Shown here piece after piece: positions 32,646 through 36,500 of a stretch of 36,500 nucleotides of DNA (positions within the stretch are counted from its first letter, which is position 1; each line of letters starts with the position of its first letter). The DNA comes from Candidatus Omnitrophota bacterium (lineage in GTDB: Bacteria; Omnitrophota; Gorgyraeia; 2-01-FULL-45-10), in NCBI GenBank assembly GCA_030695905.1, contig JAUYOL010000027.1, positions 1-36,500 of the forward strand. The letters run 5' to 3'. The position numbers and the translations under genes are program-made. Under the pieces are notes generated by a model. It made no database searches. It saw only the letters and a program-made list of their open reading frames with translations, and was not told the DNA's origin.

Positions 32646-33349
32646 TATTCCATCACCCGGCGCAGGACTTCCTGATACGCGCCCTCGACATTGCCCAGGT
32701 CCCTGCGGAATCTATCTTTGTCCAATTTCTCTTTTGTCGTCTTGTCCCAAAGCCTGCAGGTATCCGGCGATATTTCGTCGGCCAGGATGACTTTACCCTT
32801 ATACCGGCCGAACTCAAGTTTAAAATCCACCAATATAAGGTTTTTTGAGTCAAAAAATTTCTTCATGATCTCGTTTATCTTGTAGGAATATTTCTTTATC
32901 GTCGCCAACTCTTTTTCTGTCGCTATCCCCAACGCCTTTACGTGGTCGTCATTTATCAAAGGATCGTGCAGCGCGTCTTCTTTATAGTGCCACTCCAATA
33001 CGGGCTCTTTTAATATTATGCCTTCGTCCAGGCCCAATAATTTCGACATGCCGCCCGCGACGATATTTCTCATCGTCACTTCTATCGGAACTATCTTGAC
33101 GCGCTTGACAAGCATATCGCGGTCGGAAAGGCGTTCTACAAAATGCGTCGGTATACCTTTTTTAGAAAGGAGCTTAAATATCTTTTCTGATAACTTATTA
33201 TTTATGATCCCTTTATTGGTTATGGTGCCGCGCTTTGTAGCGTCGAACGCGGTAGCGTCGTCCTTAAATTCCTGTATGACAAGGTCCTTATCTTCTGTCT
33301 CGTATAATTTCTTTGCCTTACCTTCGTATATCTGTTTCAATTTCTCCAT
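32645..33349 (-). CDS. purC: Phosphoribosylaminoimidazole-succinocarboxamide synthase PurC
   Basis: PurC couples aspartate to CAIR. The 234-residue protein opens with [28 protein letters not shown] and has [27 protein letters not shown] and [14 protein letters not shown], which carry the ATP and metal sites. Its product is the substrate of PurB, encoded immediately upstream with the stop and start touching at 33349. This places consecutive pathway steps in consecutive cistrons. Confidence 0.98.
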   Translation of the reverse strand: MEKLKQIYEGKAKKLYETEDKDLVIQEFKDDATAFDATKRGTITNKGIINNKLSEKIFKLLSKKGIPTHFVERLSDRDMLVKRVKIVPIEVTMRNIVAGGMSKLLGLDEGIILKEPVLEWHYKEDALHDPLINDDHVKALGIATEKELATIKKYSYKINEIMKKFFDSKNLILVDFKLEFGRYKGKVILADEISPDTCRLWDKTTKEKLDKDRFRRDLGNVEGAYQEVLRRVME

Positions 33350-34641
33350 TAAATCCCAACCCTCCTGAATATCCTGTCCACATTCTTAATATAGTTTCTT
33401 ATATCGAACATCTCTTCTATTTCTTTCACGCCCACCAGGGAGCGCACAGCGTCATCCCTAAGAAGCGCGTCTTGAAAATCTATGCCTTCTTTTTTCGCGG
33501 TGAATGCGAGCCGCTGCATTACGTCATACGCCTCATTGCGCGTCAAACCTTTGTCGATAAGCACCAACAGTATCTTGCCGGAGAATACAACGCCCTTCGA
33601 CTTGTTGAGATTTTCGAGCATCCTGTCGGCATTCACGACGAGCTTGGCTACTATATCCGTAAATTTATTAAGCATATAGTCCAGTAGTATGGTGGAATCC
33701 GGTAGGATTATTCTCTCGACTGATGAATGTGAAATATCGCGCTCATGCCATAACACCATATCATCCATTGCCGCGTGCGCGTTGGCCCTCAATATCCTGG
33801 CAAGGCCCGACACCCTCTCGCAAAGTATCGGATTTCTTTTATGTGGCATCGCGCTGGAACCTTTTTGGGTAGGAGAAAAATATTCTTCCACCTCGCCTAT
33901 CTCTGTGTGTTGAAGCAATCTAAATTCCGTCGCGAATTTCTCCAAAGATGTGCCCGTAATGGCAATGACGGTCAAAAACTCCGCGTGATGATCACGCTGG
34001 ATTATCTGTGTGGATATGTGAGCGGCCTTCAGCCCTAATTTTTTGCATGTATACTCTTCGACAAATGGATCTATATTCGCGTATGTTCCTACAGCGCCGG
34101 AGATCTTGCCGACACTTACCATCTGCCGGGCTTTCTTCAGCCTCTCAAGATTTCGGTTCATCTCGTCGTAATACAGCGCTATCTTAAGCCCGAATGTCAT
34201 GGGCTCGGCGTGGACAGAATGGGTTCTGCCCATCATAAGAGTCCTTCTGTGTTTGCGCGCTTTCGATTTCAGTATCCTAAGAAGCTTCTTCACGTCCTCT
34301 ATCAGTATGTCGCAAGCCTCCTGCATCTGCACCGCAAGCGCGGTATCGAGGACATCGCTTGAAGTAAGGCCCTTGTGTATATACTTCGCGTCATCGCCCA
34401 CATATTCAGAGACATTCTTTATGAAGGCTATGACATCGTGGTTGGTCTCCTTTTCTATTTCTTTGATCCTGTCGACATTAAAGCGGGCCCTTTTTTGGAT
34501 CTGGGATAGCGCGCCTTTGGGGATCTTGCCGAGTTTAGTAAGCGCTTCGCAGGCGTATAGCTCAACGTCGAGCATCTTGGCAAAACGATTCTCTTCGCTC
34601 CATACACCGGCCATTCTTGGAAGTGAATATCTGGTAATCAT
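33349..34641 (-). CDS. purB: Adenylosuccinate lyase PurB
   Basis: PurB removes fumarate from SAICAR and from adenylosuccinate. The 430-residue protein has the superfamily signature loop [15 protein letters not shown] (about 262-276), plus [28 protein letters not shown] and [16 protein letters not shown] around the active-site histidines. It is the first gene of the purine operon; the promoter at 34652-34680 puts the transcription start within about four bases of its ATG, so translation may be leaderless. Confidence 0.98.
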   Translation of the reverse strand: MITRYSLPRMAGVWSEENRFAKMLDVELYACEALTKLGKIPKGALSQIQKRARFNVDRIKEIEKETNHDVIAFIKNVSEYVGDDAKYIHKGLTSSDVLDTALAVQMQEACDILIEDVKKLLRILKSKARKHRRTLMMGRTHSVHAEPMTFGLKIALYYDEMNRNLERLKKARQMVSVGKISGAVGTYANIDPFVEEYTCKKLGLKAAHISTQIIQRDHHAEFLTVIAITGTSLEKFATEFRLLQHTEIGEVEEYFSPTQKGSSAMPHKRNPILCERVSGLARILRANAHAAMDDMVLWHERDISHSSVERIILPDSTILLDYMLNKFTDIVAKLVVNADRMLENLNKSKGVVFSGKILLVLIDKGLTRNEAYDVMQRLAFTAKKEGIDFQDALLRDDAVRSLVGVKEIEEMFDIRNYIKNVDRIFRRVGI

Positions 34642-34651
34642 AAGCTAAAAT

Positions 34652-34680
34652 ATTTTATATTATATAGGCGGGACTGTCAA
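34652..34680 (-). promoter_or_regulatory. Sigma70-type promoter of the purine operon
   Basis: A consensus -35 TTGACA (34675-34680) and -10 TAAAAT (34652-34657) are 17 bases apart on the minus strand. The predicted start near 34645 is about four bases from the purB ATG at 34641, and there is no Shine-Dalgarno motif. I see no purine riboswitch or PUR box in the space. Confidence 0.65.
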
Positions 34681-34685
34681 GAGCT

Positions 34686-34731
34686 TACACCGGGGGTTGG
34701 TGTAGCCATATAATTACACCGGGGCGGTGTA
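34686..34731. repeat. Two tandem TACACC...GGTGTA hairpins after the secreted-protein gene
   Basis: 34686-34704 and 34715-34731 are each inverted repeats with TACACC and GGTGTA arms (the second with 7-base arms around CCC). The second overlaps the last codons and stop of the secreted protein; the first lies just upstream of the purB -35 box. They could act together as a transcript end or as an operator. There is no strong U tract. Function unassigned. Confidence 0.55.
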
Positions 34732-35295
34732 TTCCGCCGCCTTTATTTCGCGAGAGGCTATTACAGGATATCCTTTCATGTAAAGTGTGGGCCCGAGAAA
34801 CCATGCCTTTTGCAGAATCTGGAAAACCTCTTCTTTAGGCATACCAGAGTAGTCTAATTTTATGTAGTACCTCAAAAGCATGTCGGCATAAAGAATGGAG
34901 AATTTTTCATACAGCGATCTTTTTGAAATAACATCCTCGAACTTATACCGTCTTAAGCCGGGATAATGCGCCTGCACATCTTTGACCGCTATGGGAGTCA
35001 ACGCTAAAGGGCCGTACGCCTTATCCCCGGGATGCAGAAACCGAAGCGGGACTTCTTCGCCCGAAGCTTCAAGATAGTTAATGCCTTTTCTAAGATAGCG
35101 CCAAAGCTTCGTCCTTGTATACATACCGGCATTGCGCTCATTCAAATCTTTACCTATTGTAATCGCCGCTGGATCTATTAATTGAAGCGGTGCGGTGGCT
35201 TTCGGAGGAACTGACCCGGGCATAGCAATGCTTACCGCGCAGAATAGCGCTAAAGCATCTTTATAAAGCGTCGTGATTAGATGATGACTGACCAT
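34714..35295 (-). CDS. Secreted protein under a riboswitch; possible degenerate lysozyme-like/lytic transglycosylase fold
   Basis: The 193-residue product has a hydrophobic N-terminal stretch at about 7-25 (a weak signal peptide, ending near SVPPKA). I cannot assign the family firmly. The order GDKAYGPLALTPIAVKDVQAHYP (about 88-110), then LYEKFSILYADMLLRYYIK, then ILQKAWFLGPTLYMKGYPVIASREI resembles in layout the GLMQI..., AAYL... and AYNAGP...SREx segments of GH23 lytic transglycosylases. If so, the catalytic glutamate would be near YLEASGEE; this is a weak inference. It starts at an ATG with AAAGGGG upstream. Its transcript begins with a c-di-GMP-I-like riboswitch and a terminator, so expression probably depends on that ligand. 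Confidence 0.7.
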   Translation of the reverse strand: MVSHHLITTLYKDALALFCAVSIAMPGSVPPKATAPLQLIDPAAITIGKDLNERNAGMYTRTKLWRYLRKGINYLEASGEEVPLRFLHPGDKAYGPLALTPIAVKDVQAHYPGLRRYKFEDVISKRSLYEKFSILYADMLLRYYIKLDYSGMPKEEVFQILQKAWFLGPTLYMKGYPVIASREIKAAEYTAPV

Positions 35296-35340
35296 CGGTC
35301 AAGCCCCTTTCTTTACAGAGCCCGCCGAAGAGCAATAAAT

Positions 35341-35374
35341 TAAAAAAGACCCAAGGCAAATTAACCGGGTCTTT
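35341..35374 (-). terminator. Rho-independent terminator, probable riboswitch expression platform
   Basis: On the minus strand AAAGACCC (35374-35367) pairs with GGGTCTTT (35352-35345) around a 14-base loop, followed by more T and an AT-rich run. It lies between the riboswitch aptamer and the secreted-protein gene, so it can attenuate that transcript. On the plus strand it also has a weak T tail. Confidence 0.75.
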
Positions 35375-35391
35375 CTTAATTCTACCCTTTT

Positions 35392-35477
35392 GGCAACGCA
35401 GCCCCCCGCCGATAAATTTGTTTTTAAAAATCTGGCGGGGCTGTCGCTTTGCGCCCTCACGTTACCGTGAGTTTGCC
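35392..35477 (-). promoter_or_regulatory. Cyclic di-GMP-I (GEMM-I)-like riboswitch aptamer
   Basis: Read on the minus strand, GGCAAAC (35477-35471) begins a closing helix with GTTGCC (35397-35392). The next hairpin CTCACG-GTAA-CGTGAG has a GNRA tetraloop, then the GCGCAAAGC strand (family consensus GACGCAAAGC). A long second helix (GACAGCCCCGCC with GGCGGGGGGCTGC) has an AT-rich loop. The order, the tetraloop, GCAAAGC and the GTTGCC end are hallmarks of GEMM-I. A terminator and the secreted-protein gene follow. A promoter lies directly upstream. Ligand could be c-di-GMP or, in some variants, 3',3'-cGAMP. I could not run a covariance model. Confidence 0.72.
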
Positions 35478-35509
35478 TTTTTCAATAGGAAATCCAAACT
35501 GTCACTACA

Positions 35510-35538
35510 AGTATATCATGAAACCGTACGAAATCCAA
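35510..35538 (-). promoter_or_regulatory. Promoter of the riboswitch transcript
   Basis: TTGGAT (35533-35538) and TATACT (35510-35515) are 17 bases apart on the minus strand, a good sigma70-type pair. The start near 35503 is about 26 bases before the aptamer. The -35 box abuts the stop codon of the 52-residue gene. Confidence 0.65.
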
Positions 35539-35697
35539 TTAATCGGTCGTATTTTCCGCTACGAACTTCTCTATCTCTTTTATATTTTCCAGGATCAGTC
35601 TCGCTTTAGCAATTCCGAAGGAAAACGGAAATTTGTCCTCTTCGCTGCGCCTTAAGACCAATATCGGCTTGCCGTTATATTCACTTCTCTCAACCAT
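35539..35697 (-). CDS. 52-residue conserved-looking hypothetical protein
   Basis: A short frame encodes MVERSEYNGKPILVLRRSEE, a middle DKFPFSFGIAKARLILENIK, and a tail ending FVAENTTD. The amphipathic mix and the YNGKPxLVL ... FPFxFGxxKAxLILENxxxIxxFV pattern look like a real folded mini-protein; I recall similar short hypothetical proteins but cannot name a function. A strong Shine-Dalgarno AGGAGG lies 9 bases before the ATG, which strongly supports translation. It follows the Hsp20-like gene after 16 bases, so the two are probably cotranscribed. Confidence 0.75.
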   Translation of the reverse strand: MVERSEYNGKPILVLRRSEEDKFPFSFGIAKARLILENIKEIEKFVAENTTD

Positions 35698-35713
35698 TTT
35701 ATCGCTCCTCCTT

Positions 35714-36253
35714 TTATTTTACGTTTATCTTTACAGGTTCTTCCTTCGGGCTCTTAGCCTTCTTGGGAATAGTTATCTCCAACACTCCGTCCTTATATGT
35801 CGCGTTAATCCCCGCCGGCGTCACTTCGCACGGCAGTTCTATCACTTTAGAAAAATTTCCAAAAAATCTTTCCTGTCTGACTACGCCCGGCGATTTTTCG
35901 CTTTTTAATATTTCGCGTGAACCGGATATCTTAAGGAACCTGTTATTATCCAGCACGACGTTTATTTTGTCCTTTTCCATGCCGGGCAGGTCCGCTTTTA
36001 CAATTACGCTTTTATCATTCTGGAGGATATCGACGTAGACATCGCCCCCGAATGTATTCACGGATGTGTCGCCGGTTGCGGGGACAGTGGATACGACTTC
36101 TCTTACCAGAAGGTCCATCTCGCGTTTCATCTGGCCGAGCTTTTTACGCAGGATAGCCATGTCCCGGGAGGTATTGTCATCGTCCGTATTTTGAGCATAC
36201 GCTATAGTAGAAAAAATCACCGCGGCCAACAACAGTATCAATACTCTCTTCAT
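35714..36253 (-). CDS. Small heat-shock protein (Hsp20/alpha-crystallin) with a signal peptide
   Basis: The 179-residue protein begins with a clear Sec signal (MKRVLILLLAAVIFSTIAYA, cleavage after AYA at 20). A short coiled-coil region at about 30-52 precedes the alpha-crystallin domain from about 70 to 165: VIVKADLPGMEKDKINVVLDN, then LKISGSREI, RQERFFGNFSKVIELP and the signature AxxxxGVLEI as ATYKDGVLEITIPK. Hsp20 proteins are normally cytosolic ATP-independent holdases. Export would place this one in the periplasm or beyond. The promoter at 36287-36315 and an AGGAG ribosome binding site are good. No CIRCE-type operator is seen. Confidence 0.9.
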   Translation of the reverse strand: MKRVLILLLAAVIFSTIAYAQNTDDDNTSRDMAILRKKLGQMKREMDLLVREVVSTVPATGDTSVNTFGGDVYVDILQNDKSVIVKADLPGMEKDKINVVLDNNRFLKISGSREILKSEKSPGVVRQERFFGNFSKVIELPCEVTPAGINATYKDGVLEITIPKKAKSPKEEPVKINVK

Positions 36254-36286
36254 GATTCATCTCCTGAAAATTCTTATCGTCGTCAT

Positions 36287-36315
36287 ATGTTACACTATAA
36301 AAAAGGCATTGTCAA
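36287..36315 (-). promoter_or_regulatory. Promoter of the exported Hsp20 gene
   Basis: Consensus -35 TTGACA (36310-36315) and -10 TAACAT (36287-36292) are 17 bases apart on the minus strand. The predicted start near 36280 gives a leader of about 27 bases with AGGAG before the ATG. It looks like a housekeeping rather than a heat-shock-sigma promoter. Confidence 0.72.
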
Positions 36316-36385
36316 ATAATTATGAGGGATAAAAAATTTCCTCCACCTACAAAAGCCCCCGAGGGATGGGGTACCTCGCGGGAAC

Positions 36386-36416
36386 GCTTACTTTTCCCCT
36401 GCGAGGAAAAGTAAGC
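36386..36416. repeat. Perfect 12-bp inverted repeat near the window end
   Basis: GCTTACTTTTCC (36386-36397) and GGAAAAGTAAGC (36405-36416) are perfect inverted arms around a 7-base loop. The surrounding 36340-36440 is non-coding, GC-rich and contains a further partial palindrome (CCCCCGAGGGATGGGG). On the plus strand no T run follows, so a terminator is not obvious. It may be a dispersed repeat. The remainder to 36500 holds nothing I can assign. Confidence 0.65.
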
Positions 36417-36500
36417 TCGGACTCATTGCTCGCTCTCCCGCCAAATAATGTAGAATAGCCCTATATGTTATGCGGTAGCCTTGTTTTTAAAGGTATTTGG

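Noticed and set aside
1-36500. CRISPR array, prophage or toxin-antitoxin locus
   Set aside because: No regularly spaced repeats, phage structural genes or paired small toxin/antitoxin frames were seen.

Overview
The window reads as a compact chromosomal stretch of a Gram-negative (LPS-making, BamA-containing) bacterium outside the well-studied phyla. The lineage is an inference: a lipid A/outer-membrane cluster, a Firmicutes-like ispE-spoVG-glmU-prs-rplY-pth order, a split transketolase and a divergent FtsH together suggest a Candidatus Omnitrophota-type (PVC-related) genome. Nearly all genes lie on the minus strand in tight operons with ATGA or TAATG overlaps. The only plus-strand genes are an IS transposase and one chaperone-like gene.

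Layout, low to high coordinates. (1) 20-241: no protein gene, but a long nested RNA-like fold, best read on the plus strand. (2) 275-6374: envelope biogenesis in transcription order bamA, ompH/skp-like, lpxD, lpxC, fabZ, lpxI. The usual lpxA and lpxB are not here. (3) 6376-9298: rpsF, ssb, rpsR, rplI, dnaB behind a good sigma70-type promoter at 9334-9362. (4) 9369-14523: ispE, spoVG (with an inserted zinc ribbon), tRNA-Gln, glmU, prs, rplY, pth. (5) 14539-22259: class II aldolase, long-form hisG, a 33-residue basic ribosomal-type protein, a TPR protein, transketolase N-half, an FtsH-like protease, a lipoprotein and transketolase C-half. The promoter at 22269-22297 would give an almost leaderless mRNA. 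(6) 22343-23785: a complete IS256-family insertion sequence with 8-bp target duplications and a structured transposase leader. (7) 23850-25049: a PpiD/SurA-like membrane-anchored chaperone on the plus strand. (8) 25059-34641: purB, purC, purM, purD, purE, a Sua5/TsaC gene, a YwlE-like phosphatase, rpiB, glyA, dCMP deaminase, a 48-residue lipoprotein, nrdR and an AmrS-like radical SAM gene. It combines purine synthesis, one-carbon and deoxynucleotide supply. (9) 34714-36253: a secreted protein behind a promoter, a c-di-GMP-I (GEMM)-like riboswitch and a terminator; a 52-residue protein; and a small heat-shock protein carrying a signal peptide.

The observations most worth following are the unassigned RNA at 20-241, the riboswitch-terminator-secreted protein unit at 34714-35538, the zinc-ribbon SpoVG, the exported Hsp20, the FtsH-like protease placed between the two transketolase halves, the palindromic element translated in frame inside ispE, and the folded leader that embeds the transposase ribosome binding site. 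All calls are from reading the sequence. No database search was possible.
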